NCBI GenBank assembly: GCA_017995195.1 | Contig: JAGOJI010000001.1 | Coordinates: 52,238-116,237 of the forward strand | Length of the DNA stretch: 64,000 nucleotides | Reading direction: 5' to 3' | Source: Cloacibacterium sp. | GTDB lineage: Bacteria > Bacteroidota > Bacteroidia > Flavobacteriales > Weeksellaceae | Shown: positions 1 through 8,923 of the stretch, piece by piece | Layout of the letters: each line of letters opens with the position of its first letter | Numbering within the stretch: the first letter of the stretch is position 1 | Position numbers and translations under genes: made by a program | Notes under the pieces: generated by a model | The model's input: only the letters and a program-made list of their open reading frames with translations | Told to the model about the DNA's origin: nothing | The model's database searches: none

Positions 1-1458
1 GTAGGTATCGTTACCGTGCCTTTTAGTTTTGAAGGAAAAAGAAGATTGGATCAGGCAGAAAGCGGCTTAGAAAAATTAAGAGACAATGTGGATTCTTTAA
101 TTGTGATTAATAACGATAAACTCCGTCAGCAGTTTGGAAATCTTGGTTTCAAAGCAGGGTTTTCTAAAGCAGACGAAGTTTTGGCAAATGCCGCTAAGGG
201 AATGGCAGAGGTAATTACAGGATACTTCGATGTGAACATCGACTTTCGTGATGCCAAATCTGTGTTGCAAAATAGTGGAACAGCCCTCATGTCGGAAGGT
301 ATTGCCTCCGGCGAAAACAAAGCAGAAGAAGCCGTAAAAAAGGCTTTGGACTCTCCACTACTCAACGACAATAAAATTACAGGAGCCAAAAACGTTTTGT
401 TGTTGATAAGAAGTGGAGTAGAAGAAGCTACAATGGACGAAATAGGACTCATCAACGATCATATCCAAAAAGAAGCAGGAAACACCGCAGATATTATTTT
501 TGGTGTAGGCTCCGATGAGGAATTGGGAGATGCCATCAGCGTATTGGTTATTGCTACAGGCTTTTCTTTAGATGACCAAAAATATTCCGGACCAACCGAA
601 ACCATTCGGTATAGTTTAGATGAAAAACCGGAGGTAAAGAAAGAAAAAACACCTCAAACCTTTTCTTTTTCGTCAGAAGAGAATGCTGAAAAACCAAGTT
701 TCACTCCGGAAAAGCAAGAAAAAAGTCTTTTCCGATTAGAAGATGATGAAGATTTTCCTACGCCCGATTTTACTTCGAATACTTTGAGCCAAGGCGTTCA
801 AACACAAAATGTTTTGGAAGAAACTGTAGCAGAAATCAAATTTTTTGATGGAGAAGAAAGCAATAATATTCAAAGTAATACAATAATAGAGGAAGAACAA
901 GAAGAACCAGTCGTATATCGTGAACCGGATCTTTTCTCTTATGATGAAGAAATTCTGGAAGCACAATCTTTTTCTTTTGAAGTTGAAGAACCTTTGGAAA
1001 CCGAAAAAACGCTCTTTTTTACGGAAGAAAAACCGGTTGATTTTAGCTTTGTAACCAAAGAAGAAATTGTAACAGAACAACATAAGCAGCCAGAACCTGT
1101 CGTAGAAATACAAGCTCCCAAAGCTGAAACGAATCTTGTAGTTGAGGAAGAAAAAGAAGAAGCAATTACCGAAATTCATTTTGAAATAGAGCAACAAGAA
1201 GAATTTACGATTGTAGAAAAGAAGAAAGAAGAAGACCCTAAAATTCAAGAGAGAAGAAATAAATTGAAAGAATTCAATTCTCGTTATCAAGTTGCCGAAG
1301 ACCACAATGAGTTTGAAACGATTCCAGCATTTAGAAGAAAAAATATGAATATCGAAATGAATGTTCCTTCGGAACAAAAAATCACGGGCTTTTTCTCTGA
1401 ACAAAACGGAAGAATGCAACTGAGAGAAAATAAATTCCTAAATAAGGATGTAGATTAG
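1..1458 (+). CDS. ftsZ: Cell division protein FtsZ, 5' end cut by window
   Basis: Tubulin-like GTPase that polymerises into the division ring at mid-cell. The reading frame is open from base 1, so the GTG at 16 is an internal valine and the GTP-binding N-terminal part lies outside the window. Visible are the rest of the GTPase domain and the synergy (T7) loop NxDFxD near nt 232-250. After the folded part comes a linker of roughly 240 residues, very rich in Glu, far longer than the linker of E. coli FtsZ. An IPAFRRK motif at nt 1321-1341 matches the conserved C-terminal peptide that binds membrane anchors, but about 30 more residues follow it. The next gene starts 44 bases downstream, likely in the same transcript. 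Identity is certain. Confidence 0.97.
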   Translation, partial: VGIVTVPFSFEGKRRLDQAESGLEKLRDNVDSLIVINNDKLRQQFGNLGFKAGFSKADEVLANAAKGMAEVITGYFDVNIDFRDAKSVLQNSGTALMSEGIASGENKAEEAVKKALDSPLLNDNKITGAKNVLLLIRSGVEEATMDEIGLINDHIQKEAGNTADIIFGVGSDEELGDAISVLVIATGFSLDDQKYSGPTETIRYSLDEKPEVKKEKTPQTFSFSSEENAEKPSFTPEKQEKSLFRLEDDEDFPTPDFTSNTLSQGVQTQNVLEETVAEIKFFDGEESNNIQSNTIIEEEQEEPVVYREPDLFSYDEEILEAQSFSFEVEEPLETEKTLFFTEEKPVDFSFVTKEEIVTEQHKQPEPVVEIQAPKAETNLVVEEEKEEAITEIHFEIEQQEEFTIVEKKKEEDPKIQERRNKLKEFNSRYQVAEDHNEFETIPAFRRKNMNIEMNVPSEQKITGFFSEQNGRMQLRENKFLNKDVD

Positions 1459-1502
1459 AATTAAAACTATTTGTAATTCAATTACCTATCAAATTCAAAA
1501 AA

Positions 1503-1949
1503 ATGAGTTTAGAAAATATCATCAGTGAAGCCATGAAAACCGCAATGAAGGAAAAAGACAGAGTGGCTTTGGATTCGTTGCGAGCCATTAAAGCTCAAAT
1601 ACTTTTAGTAAAAACCGAAAGCAAAGGAGCCGAAGTTTCTCCGGAGCAGGAAATTGCCATTTTGCAAAGAATGATTAAACAGCGGAAAGATTCTTTCCAA
1701 CAATTCTCAGATCAAAATAGGAGTGATTTGGCAGAAGTAGAAGAAGCTCAGATTAAAGTAATTGAAAGATTCTTACCAACACAGCTTAGTGCCGAAGAGT
1801 TAGAGGTTAAGAAAATTATTGCCGAAACGCATGCCGAAAGCCTAAAAGATTTGGGTAAAGTTATGGGAATGGCTTCAAAATCTCTTGCCGGAAAATCTGA
1901 TGGAAAAAGCATTTCGGAGATGGTAAAAAAACTATTGTCAGAGAACTAA
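1503..1949 (+). CDS. GatB/YqeY domain-containing protein
   Basis: Soluble 148-residue protein of the YqeY family, a stand-alone version of the tail domain of the tRNA amidotransferase subunit GatB. The domain binds tRNA in GatB; the job of the free-standing form is not well defined. The full length is family-like: a helical N-terminal half with the conserved DSLRAIKAQI stretch near residues 25-34, and a C-terminal domain ending in GKVMGMASKSLAGKSDGK followed by a helix. It follows ftsZ closely on the same strand, an arrangement common in Flavobacteriia, and ends just before a strong bidirectional terminator. Confidence 0.93.
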   Translation: MSLENIISEAMKTAMKEKDRVALDSLRAIKAQILLVKTESKGAEVSPEQEIAILQRMIKQRKDSFQQFSDQNRSDLAEVEEAQIKVIERFLPTQLSAEELEVKKIIAETHAESLKDLGKVMGMASKSLAGKSDGKSISEMVKKLLSEN

Positions 1950-1970
1950 ATGTCTATTATATTGTAACAG

Positions 1971-2000
1971 AAAAGGCTTTGGAACTTTCCAAAGCCTTTT
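1971..2000. terminator. Bidirectional terminator between GatB/YqeY gene and yifB
   Basis: A perfect 13-bp stem (1971-1983 with 1988-2000) and 4-base loop, with A and T runs at its ends. It sits between two convergent genes and can stop transcription from both sides. Confidence 0.85.
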
Positions 2001-2023
2001 CTATTCCGGGTAATTGTTCACCT

Positions 2024-3556
2024 CTAAGCATTCCAAAAGTCCCGATCTAGACTTCGATATTGTATGGCTTCGGAGATGTGCTCTGCGTAGATGTTTTCAG
2101 AACCTTCCAGATCAGCAATCGTTCGTGAAACCTTCAAAATTCTGTCATAAGCACGAGCGGAGAGGTTGAGTTTTTCCATTGCATTTTTGATCAGGTTTTT
2201 GCTGGTACCGTCTAATTCGCAGAATTTTTCAATTTCCTTGGGCCCCATTTGAGCATTATAATTAATCTCCAAATTTTTATACCGTTCGTTTTGTATTTCT
2301 CGAGCTTTTAGGACACGTTCCCGAATATCCAAGCTGCCTTCTCCTTTTCTTCGGTCGGAGAGTTGTTCAAATTCTACTTTTTGAACCTCTATGTGAATAT
2401 CGATTCTGTCCAGCAAAGGCCCCGAAAGTTTGTTCATATACCGTTGCATTTCCATGGCAGAAGAGGTGTTGTTGGGGTCATCGGGGAAATAACCACTCGG
2501 CGAAGGGTTCATGCTGGCAACCAACATAAAACTTGCAGGATAATTTACTGTAAACCGAGCTCGGGAAATGGTTACCTCGCGATCTTCCAAGGGCTGTCTC
2601 ATTACTTCCAAAACTGTTCTTTTGAATTCCGGCATTTCATCTAAAAACAGAACACCATTGTGTGCCAACGAGATTTCACCCGGTTGTGGATAACTTCCAC
2701 CGCCAACCAAGGCGACATCGGAGATGGTATGGTGAGGCGAACGGAAGGGGCGAACAGTCATCAAAGAAGTGTGAGCTCCCATTTTTCCTGCTACAGAGTG
2801 TATTTTGGTAGTTTCCAGAGCTTCTTTAATGTTCAGAGGAGGTAAAATACTTGGGATTCTCTTTGCAAGCATGGTTTTTCCGCTTCCGGGAGGACCGATG
2901 AGAATAATGTTGTGTCCGCCTGCAGCAGCTACTTCCATAGCTCTCTTGGCGGTTTCTTGTCCTTTTACTTCAGAAAAATCAAACGGGAAATCATTGATTT
3001 TATCATGAAATTCTTTTCGGGTATCTATTTCTGTTTTTTCTAAGGGGATTCCTTCGTTAAAGAAATCAATAACCTGTTTGATATTTTCAATGCCGTAGAC
3101 TTCAAGATTATTTACAATAGCTGCTTCTCGGGTATTTTGCTTGGGTAGAATAATGCCTTTGAACCCTTCTTCTCTTGCCTTGATGGCAATAGGTAAAACA
3201 CCTTTTATTGGCTGCAATCCGCCATCTAAAGACAATTCTCCCATAATGATATAATCCCCGATGTTTTCTGCGACAATAGCATCAGAAGCGGCTAAAATGC
3301 CAATAGCTATGCTCAGGTCGTATGCCGAACCTTCCTTTCGCAAATCGGCAGGAGCCATATTGATGGTGATTTTTTTACCGGGTAGTTTATATCCTACATT
3401 TTTCAGTGCTGCCGAGATTCGGTGGCTGCTCTCTTTAATGGCATTGTCCGGTAAACCTACCAAATGATATCCTATTCCCTGATCTACATTTACCTCAATG
3501 GTAATGGTTTGTGCAGAAACTCCGTGGATGGCACTTCCAAAAACTTTAACCAGCAT
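2024..3556 (-). CDS. YifB/ComM family Mg-chelatase-like AAA+ ATPase
   Basis: Cytoplasmic AAA+ ATPase of 510 residues, the usual family length. In naturally transformable bacteria the orthologue ComM is a helicase that promotes branch migration during integration of transforming DNA. Domains in order: N-terminal ChlI/Lon-protease-like domain (about 1-170), AAA+ core with Walker A GPPGSGKT at 221-228 and Walker B VLFLDEMPEF, then the C-terminal Mg-chelatase helical domain. The Lon-like part is not expected to be proteolytic. It is transcribed alone on the minus strand, convergent with the preceding gene. The family call is firm; the role in transformation is inference from homologues. Confidence 0.95.
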   Translation of the reverse strand: MLVKVFGSAIHGVSAQTITIEVNVDQGIGYHLVGLPDNAIKESSHRISAALKNVGYKLPGKKITINMAPADLRKEGSAYDLSIAIGILAASDAIVAENIGDYIIMGELSLDGGLQPIKGVLPIAIKAREEGFKGIILPKQNTREAAIVNNLEVYGIENIKQVIDFFNEGIPLEKTEIDTRKEFHDKINDFPFDFSEVKGQETAKRAMEVAAAGGHNIILIGPPGSGKTMLAKRIPSILPPLNIKEALETTKIHSVAGKMGAHTSLMTVRPFRSPHHTISDVALVGGGSYPQPGEISLAHNGVLFLDEMPEFKRTVLEVMRQPLEDREVTISRARFTVNYPASFMLVASMNPSPSGYFPDDPNNTSSAMEMQRYMNKLSGPLLDRIDIHIEVQKVEFEQLSDRRKGEGSLDIRERVLKAREIQNERYKNLEINYNAQMGPKEIEKFCELDGTSKNLIKNAMEKLNLSARAYDRILKVSRTIADLEGSENIYAEHISEAIQYRSLDRDFWNA

Positions 3557-3633
3557 TTTTTTGAATTTAAAGTAAAAATAAACAAAATACCTTATTCAAA
3601 AAATCTAAATTTGAAAGCCACAACATTTTTACA

Positions 3634-3668
3634 ATTCGAGATTCAAAATTCAAAATTCAAGATTCAAA
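3634..3668. repeat. Heptanucleotide tandem repeat, five units
   Basis: Five consecutive 7-base units of the form ATTCAAR (the first is ATTCGAG) lie between the divergent starts of yifB and the lipoprotein gene. The tract is A+T-rich and non-coding. Variation in copy number is possible but cannot be seen from one sequence. Confidence 0.8.
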
Positions 3669-3733
3669 ACGCACAATGCACAACCCTCGTCATTATTTTT
3701 ACTCTTACCCTCTTGTAAAAAGTATAAAAAACA

Positions 3734-3741
3734 TACCTTTG
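3734..3741 (+). promoter_or_regulatory. -7 promoter element of lipoprotein gene
   Basis: TACCTTTG matches the Bacteroidota -7 consensus TAnnTTTG, 23 bases before the ATG at 3765. Confidence 0.6.
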
Positions 3742-3764
3742 TTTTATTGAAACTTAAAAGTTAA

Positions 3765-5384
3765 ATGAAAAAGCTATTTTTCTTATTCATCATCAGTATA
3801 TTTCTTGCTTCTTGTGCCCGTGTAGGCTCTCCGAATGGAGGGAAAAAAGACACATTGGCTCCGAGATTTTTGAGTTCTAATATTGATACGTCAAGAGTCA
3901 AAGTTCCTACTAAACTGAAAGAACTTCGCCTCAACTTCGATGAATACGTCAACCTGAAAGACATCAATAAACACCTTATCATCTCGCCACCCATTAAGAA
4001 AATAAAAAAAATAATCCCTTCCAATTTAGCGAACAAATATGTACTGATTCAGTGGGAAGATGATTTACAGGAAAACACAACCTACAATTTTAATTTCGGA
4101 AATGCTATTGTGGATAACAATGAGGGAAATGCATTGCCTTATTATAATTTTGTGTTCTCTACAGGTGATCGGTTAGATGATTTGTACATCAGCGGAACGA
4201 TAACCGATGCTCTTTTGCCCAAAAACAAATCGGCTACAGGAGATAAGGCAAAAAGTATTGTTGTGGGGCTTTACAAAGAAGAACAAAACGACTTCAAACA
4301 AAAGCCTTATTATATTACTAAAGTAGACGATGATGGCTATTTTGAGCTCAACTATTTATCTGAAGGAAAGTATACCCTAATTGCTTTTGAAGACGAAAAC
4401 CAAAACTCTGTGTATGACACGGGCAAAGAGAAAGTTTCTTTTTTAAAGAACAAAATAGATTTGGACAAAAGTATTTCGGGCTTAAAACTAAAACTGTATC
4501 CTTCTAAAAAAGTGCTAAAATACAAAGAAATGAAGGCTATCGTTGGTGGGATTTTGATGCAGTTTGAAGGAAATCCAAGCAAGGTAGAAGTACGGTCTCT
4601 TAACGAGGAACTGAAAGACTATAAGGTAACCCATCACACACAGTCGGATAGCGTACGTATTTGGTTTGATGCCCAAAGGAGCAATATCGGGACATCAGCA
4701 GGAAGTTCTCTGAAATTCAGCTACGATGCAGACAGTAAGAAAGATACGGTTTCTATTTTCTACAAAGCTAACCCCAAAGATGAGTTGTCTTTGGTAAATA
4801 ATAAAGGGAATTTGCTTGTGCCGGGACAAGATTTCAGTATTTTCTCTAATCTGCCTGTACAGGATATTCAAACAGAAAAATGGGTGTTAAAAAGCGACAG
4901 TATTTCACAAGCATTTACGGCTAAAATTTCTGAAAAAAATGCTCAAAAAATTGTAATTCAGTCCGATTTCAAAGCAGGAAAAAAATACTCACTAAGCATT
5001 CCTAAAGAGAGTGTTGCTTCCTTTTACCAGAGCAATACAAAGCCTTATCGATTCGATTTTGAAGCTGATAAGACTGAAAATTATGGTGCTTTAACTTTGA
5101 AAATCAAAAGCAAGCCCAATGCCAAGTTTTGGATTCAGTTGTTAGATGATAAAAATGAAGTTCAATACTCAAAATACACCGATTTAGCCGAAATAAAATG
5201 GACTAACCTAAAACCTGCGACTTATTTTGCCAGAATTTTGGTAGATAACAACGGAAACGGTATCTGGGACGAAGCCGATTTTGCTACACAAACCCATGCG
5301 GAAGATGCTTTTCTGTTTCCTAAAGAAATTGTTATCAGGCAGCTTTGGGAAATGGTAGAAGACTGGGATTTGGAAGAAAAATAA
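3765..5384 (+). CDS. Ig-like domain lipoprotein (Bacteroidota envelope protein)
   Basis: A 539-residue lipoprotein. The first 17 residues form a lipoprotein signal peptide ending in the lipobox LASC, so the mature protein is acylated and held in the envelope. Residues about 30-125 resemble the SbsA-type Ig-like domain (LNFDEYVNLKD, PPIKK, VLIQWEDDLQENTTYNFNFGNAI), followed by a beta-rich section with a carboxypeptidase-regulatory-like pattern (GYFELNYLSEGKYTLIAFEDENQNSVYD). A similar phrase recurs near the C-terminus (YFARILVDNNGNGIWDEADF), which suggests two prealbumin-like domains. No enzyme motif is seen. Such proteins are widespread and uncharacterised in Flavobacteriia. The next gene starts 61 bases downstream. 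Confidence 0.85.
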   Translation: MKKLFFLFIISIFLASCARVGSPNGGKKDTLAPRFLSSNIDTSRVKVPTKLKELRLNFDEYVNLKDINKHLIISPPIKKIKKIIPSNLANKYVLIQWEDDLQENTTYNFNFGNAIVDNNEGNALPYYNFVFSTGDRLDDLYISGTITDALLPKNKSATGDKAKSIVVGLYKEEQNDFKQKPYYITKVDDDGYFELNYLSEGKYTLIAFEDENQNSVYDTGKEKVSFLKNKIDLDKSISGLKLKLYPSKKVLKYKEMKAIVGGILMQFEGNPSKVEVRSLNEELKDYKVTHHTQSDSVRIWFDAQRSNIGTSAGSSLKFSYDADSKKDTVSIFYKANPKDELSLVNNKGNLLVPGQDFSIFSNLPVQDIQTEKWVLKSDSISQAFTAKISEKNAQKIVIQSDFKAGKKYSLSIPKESVASFYQSNTKPYRFDFEADKTENYGALTLKIKSKPNAKFWIQLLDDKNEVQYSKYTDLAEIKWTNLKPATYFARILVDNNGNGIWDEADFATQTHAEDAFLFPKEIVIRQLWEMVEDWDLEEK

Positions 5385-5445
5385 AGTAGAAAATTTATTT
5401 AAACTAAATTTGAGACCAAATAAAACGATAAACTCATTAAAAATT

Positions 5446-5901
5446 ATGAAAAAGATACTTTTATTGATTTTAATTGTATTGGTTGCTATTCAGTTCGTAC
5501 CTGTCAATCGAACCAATACTCCTATAGACAAAAATCAGAATTTTGTAGATATTCACAAACCTCCTCAAGAGGTAGAAACGATTATAAAAAATGCTTGTTA
5601 CGACTGCCATTCCAATGAAACCAAATATCCTGCTTATGCGTATGTTGCTCCTATTTCTTGGTCGGTAAAACATCATATCAACGAGGGTAGAGGAAACCTC
5701 AACTTTTCTACATGGGCAAAATACAATGCCGACCAAAAAGAACATATATTGGAAGAATGCATAGAAACTGTACGAGAAAGAAAAATGCCTATGAAAGCCT
5801 ATGTAAACTTTCATGAAGAAGCAAAACTAACTGAGGTACAGCGAAATGTATTAATAGGTTACTTCAATCAACTTCGCCAAAATATAAATAGAGAAAATTA
5901 G
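5446..5901 (+). CDS. Haem-binding domain protein (Haem_bd, cytochrome-like)
   Basis: A 151-residue protein anchored or exported by an N-terminal hydrophobic segment (residues 4-20) with a CxxCH haem attachment motif at residues 51-55 (CYDCH), followed by SNETKYP and a conserved Trp/His-rich core (ISWSVKHHINEGRGNLNFSTW). This pattern fits the Haem_bd family, periplasmic c-type haem proteins of Bacteroidota. A candidate axial ligand is a Met in RKMPMKAY. I chose the ATG at 5446, which gives a proper signal segment, rather than an upstream TTG at 5410. It follows the lipoprotein gene on the same strand. The redox partner is unknown. Confidence 0.85.
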   Translation: MKKILLLILIVLVAIQFVPVNRTNTPIDKNQNFVDIHKPPQEVETIIKNACYDCHSNETKYPAYAYVAPISWSVKHHINEGRGNLNFSTWAKYNADQKEHILEECIETVRERKMPMKAYVNFHEEAKLTEVQRNVLIGYFNQLRQNINREN

Positions 5902-6012
5902 AATTAGAAGGCTAAAAAATTATGAGGTTAGGATTATCTATGTGAGACCTCACAACTTTCCTTGTTAAGGTTAAAAAATAAAATCATAAATTTACCAGAG
6001 ATAGAAATATAG

Positions 6013-7641
6013 ATGGATATAGAATTCAACAAAAGAGAAGACGCTAACAGATTGAAACTTTCTGAACTCAACCAACTCAGCAACGAGACCAAAAAAGGAG
6101 GAGGAGAAAAAAGATTACAGAAACAAAGAGAAGAGGGAAAACTCACCGCACGCGAGCGAATCAGTTATTTGATAGATGACAATAGAGATTTTATAGAAAT
6201 AGGTCTTTTGGCGGGGCATGAGATGTACAAAGAACACGGAGGCTGTCCGGCTGCGGGGGTAGTTGCTGTAATGGGCTATGTACAAGGGAAACAATGTCTT
6301 GTGGTTGCCAATGATGCTACGGTAAAAGCCGGAGCGTGGTTTCCTATTACCGGAAAGAAAAATTTACGGATTCAGGAGATTGCTATGGAAAACCGACTTC
6401 CAATTATCTATTTGGTAGACTCTGCCGGAGTATATTTACCTATGCAAGACGAAATATTTCCAGATAAAGAGCACTTCGGAAGAATTTTTAGAAACAATGC
6501 TAAAATGAGTGCCATGGGTATTGTACAAATTGCAGCAGTAATGGGCAGTTGTGTAGCAGGAGGTGCGTATTTGCCTATCATGAGCGATGAAGCAATGATT
6601 GTAGACAAAACAGGCTCTATTTTTTTAGCAGGAAGCTATTTGGTAAAAGCAGCAATTGGTGAAAATATCGATAATGAGACATTGGGAGGAGCTACCACAC
6701 ATTGCGAAATATCAGGCGTTACAGATTATAAAGCAAAAGACGACAAAGATGCTCTTGACAGGATAAAAAATATCATGAAATCTATAGGAGATTATGATAA
6801 GGCAGGTTTTGATAGAACCGAAAGTTTCCCGCCAAAGGAGAATGCCGAGGATATTTTTGGAATTATACCTGCTACAAGATCAGAGCAATACGATACTTTT
6901 GACATCATTAAAAGACTGGTAGACCATAGCGAATACGAAGAATACAAAGCAGACTATGGAAAATCCATCATTTGTGCTACGGCAAGGATTGATGGTTGGT
7001 CGGTAGGAATTGTAGCCAACCAACGAAAAATGGTAAAAAGCGGCAAAGGCGAAATGCAATTTGGAGGTGTAATTTATTCGGATAGTGCCGATAAAGCAAC
7101 CAGATTTATTGCTAATTGTAACCAACGGAAAATACCTTTGGTATTTTTGCAAGATGTGACAGGCTTTATGGTAGGTTCCAAATCGGAGCACGGAGGAATT
7201 ATAAAAGATGGAGCAAAAATGGTAAATGCTGTTGCCAACTCTGTGGTACCAAAATTTACCGTTATTACCGGAAATTCCTTCGGGGCGGGAAATTATGCTA
7301 TGTGTGGAAAAGCGTACGACCCAAGGCTGATTGTTTCGTGGCCATGGGCAGAATTGGCTGTAATGGGTGGAGCACAAGCGGCAAAGGTTTTGACACAAAT
7401 TCAGGAATCTACTTTGAAAAAACAAGGGAAAGAGGTAACTGAAGAAGTAAGACAACAACTTCTCGATAAAACTACCCAAGAGTATCAAAAACAAACCCAA
7501 GCCACTTATGCCGCAGCAAGACTTTGGATAGATGCCATTATTAACCCATTAGACACCAGAAAATGGATAAGTATGGGGATAGAAGCCGCAAATCATGCCC
7601 CCATTACAGAAAAATTTAATTTAGGAGTTATTCAAGTATAA
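6013..7641 (+). CDS. Acyl-CoA carboxylase carboxyltransferase (beta) subunit
   Basis: Biotin-dependent carboxyltransferase subunit of 542 residues, the family's normal length. Members (propionyl-CoA, methylcrotonyl-CoA or geranyl-CoA carboxylase beta) move CO2 from carboxybiotin to an acyl-CoA. The crotonase-fold halves are both complete: the N-terminal half has GSCVAGGAYLP around residue 177, the C-terminal half has GNSFGAGNYAMCGKAYDPR around residue 420. Both provide the Gly-rich oxyanion sites. The sequence resembles methylcrotonyl-CoA carboxylase beta more than propionyl-CoA carboxylase, but substrate cannot be fixed. No biotin carboxylase or biotin carrier gene is nearby, so its alpha subunit must lie elsewhere. 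Confidence 0.93.
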   Translation: MDIEFNKREDANRLKLSELNQLSNETKKGGGEKRLQKQREEGKLTARERISYLIDDNRDFIEIGLLAGHEMYKEHGGCPAAGVVAVMGYVQGKQCLVVANDATVKAGAWFPITGKKNLRIQEIAMENRLPIIYLVDSAGVYLPMQDEIFPDKEHFGRIFRNNAKMSAMGIVQIAAVMGSCVAGGAYLPIMSDEAMIVDKTGSIFLAGSYLVKAAIGENIDNETLGGATTHCEISGVTDYKAKDDKDALDRIKNIMKSIGDYDKAGFDRTESFPPKENAEDIFGIIPATRSEQYDTFDIIKRLVDHSEYEEYKADYGKSIICATARIDGWSVGIVANQRKMVKSGKGEMQFGGVIYSDSADKATRFIANCNQRKIPLVFLQDVTGFMVGSKSEHGGIIKDGAKMVNAVANSVVPKFTVITGNSFGAGNYAMCGKAYDPRLIVSWPWAELAVMGGAQAAKVLTQIQESTLKKQGKEVTEEVRQQLLDKTTQEYQKQTQATYAAARLWIDAIINPLDTRKWISMGIEAANHAPITEKFNLGVIQV

Positions 7642-7662
7642 ACCAATAAAAAAATATAAAAG

Positions 7663-8289
7663 ATGAAAAAATTAAGTGCTGTATTCTTACTGTTTATTGC
7701 AGTTTGGAACTATGGGCAATGTAATATCAACGGAAAATCTACCATCAATATTAAAGATACGGAAACCTATTCCATAGAAACAAATATTGCACAGTGTAGA
7801 GAGTGTCATTTGTGGGTAACTGTTGGCGGAAATGCCAAAATAGAAGGAGATAACAGGCTCCATACAGTAAAACTCAAACCTAATTCAGGAGGAAGAACTG
7901 TCTTGTCGCTCGCTTATCTAAGTCCCGGAGGATTGGTGCAATGTAGTAAGAATATTGATATTATTGATGCTTCCGGAAGCTCTTCGTACAATTCGCCGAC
8001 ACCAACTATCAGTAGTAATTGTGATGTAGACTTCAGAAATTATAAAGAGGTAAAGGTAAGCCCCAATATTGTAAGTTTTTTCCCAAACGTAGGAGCTGAT
8101 ACAGAGTTTAACTATACATGGACTGCAAATTACAGAAATGGAGATTGGAAAACCTCTAACGAAAAAGTTCCTCAGTTTCCTTTCTCTGAGGAGAATCCTA
8201 TACTCAATGTGAAAATAAAAGTGATTTCTAAAACCTGCTACAAAGAATTTAGTAAAACTTACGAATCTAATTTCTGGAAATTTTTCTAA
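7663..8289 (+). CDS. Secreted protein of unknown function
   Basis: A 208-residue protein with a clear cleavable signal peptide (about residues 1-18, ending near WNYGQC). The mature part is beta-rich and contains cysteine pairs at QCRECH and further cysteines (VQCSK, SNCDVD, KTCYK), compatible with disulfides in the periplasm or outside. Residues about 60-90 (DNRLHTVKLKPNSGGRTVLSLAYL) have the look of an Ig-like strand pattern. I do not recognise a named family. It begins 21 bases after the carboxylase gene and shares its transcript at least in part, and it is followed by a strong terminator. Confidence 0.75.
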   Translation: MKKLSAVFLLFIAVWNYGQCNINGKSTINIKDTETYSIETNIAQCRECHLWVTVGGNAKIEGDNRLHTVKLKPNSGGRTVLSLAYLSPGGLVQCSKNIDIIDASGSSSYNSPTPTISSNCDVDFRNYKEVKVSPNIVSFFPNVGADTEFNYTWTANYRNGDWKTSNEKVPQFPFSEENPILNVKIKVISKTCYKEFSKTYESNFWKFF

Positions 8290-8310
8290 GAATAAAAAGA
8301 AGTATTTAAA

Positions 8311-8346
8311 AAACCCTAAGCCCTTTTTTAAGAAGGCTTAGGGTTT
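8311..8346. terminator. Terminator between convergent genes
   Basis: A 12-bp inverted repeat (8311-8322 with 8335-8346) with T and A runs around it. It lies between the secreted protein gene and the convergent lipoprotein gene and can serve both. Confidence 0.8.
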
Positions 8347-8377
8347 ATTTAGTTTTTGAAAAGTATTAACAGTTTTT

Positions 8378-8806
8378 CTATTTTCTACTCATTTCAATAA
8401 CTTTTCCGCCTTGGGTAAGCTCGATTTTATCTCCTGAGGATTTAGCAGAAATACCGTCTTTTTCGTAGATAGCTCCTTTTGCCCAAGCCTCTTTTTGTGG
8501 TAATTCTATCTTAACGCCTTCCCGTTCAATTAAAATGGTGTTTTTCTTATTGTCAGTAGTCGTAGTAAAGGTCACCTGAACATCTTTGTTATCGGTAGAT
8601 TTATACGTGTAAGAATGCTTCTGGGTGCCTAAGTTGCCATCTTTTACTTCAGTTTTTGTTACCTTAGTACTATCAACAGTTGTTCCGGTAGAGTCTTTAA
8701 CTACTTCTACTTTGGTTTCGGTAGTTTCCTCTACTTTTTTTTCTTCTTTCTTACAAGCAGTAAGTGTTAAGGTAGCTGCTCCTGCCATTAAAATTAATTT
8801 TTTCAT
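8378..8806 (-). CDS. Small lipoprotein, Lys/Glu/Thr-rich
   Basis: A 142-residue lipoprotein: signal peptide followed by lipobox LTAC with Cys at residue 18, then a charged, low-complexity spacer of Lys, Glu, Thr and Val (residues 19-55) and a beta-rich C-terminal half (HSYTYKSTDNKDVQVTF, ILIEREGVKIELPQKEAWAKGAIYEKDGISAKSSGDKIELTQGGKVIEMSRK, here given in parts). The C-terminal half looks like a small MliC-like or lysozyme-inhibitor-type beta-sheet domain, but that is only a resemblance. It appears monocistronic, convergent with the preceding gene. Function unknown. Confidence 0.75.
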   Translation of the reverse strand: MKKLILMAGAATLTLTACKKEEKKVEETTETKVEVVKDSTGTTVDSTKVTKTEVKDGNLGTQKHSYTYKSTDNKDVQVTFTTTTDNKKNTILIEREGVKIELPQKEAWAKGAIYEKDGISAKSSGDKIELTQGGKVIEMSRK

Positions 8807-8923
8807 ATGTAATATTTATTGTTTTTTTTTGATATAGCTGCTTCAATACTGCAATATCCTTGCCATATTTTAACCAAAAATCATATAAAAATAGAATAAG
8901 ACTCTACGCTATTCAATTTTTAA

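Noticed and set aside
736..1419. Minus-strand frame of 227 codons opposite the ftsZ linker
   Set aside because: It is the mirror of the repetitive GAA-rich linker, giving a Phe-rich product with no domain. The linker of ftsZ explains it.
3634..3668. Tandem repeats considered as a CRISPR array
   Set aside because: Seven-base units without spacers and no cas genes in the window.
6880..7500. Minus-strand frame of 206 codons inside the carboxylase gene
   Set aside because: Antisense to a well-conserved enzyme; composition follows the codons of the real gene.
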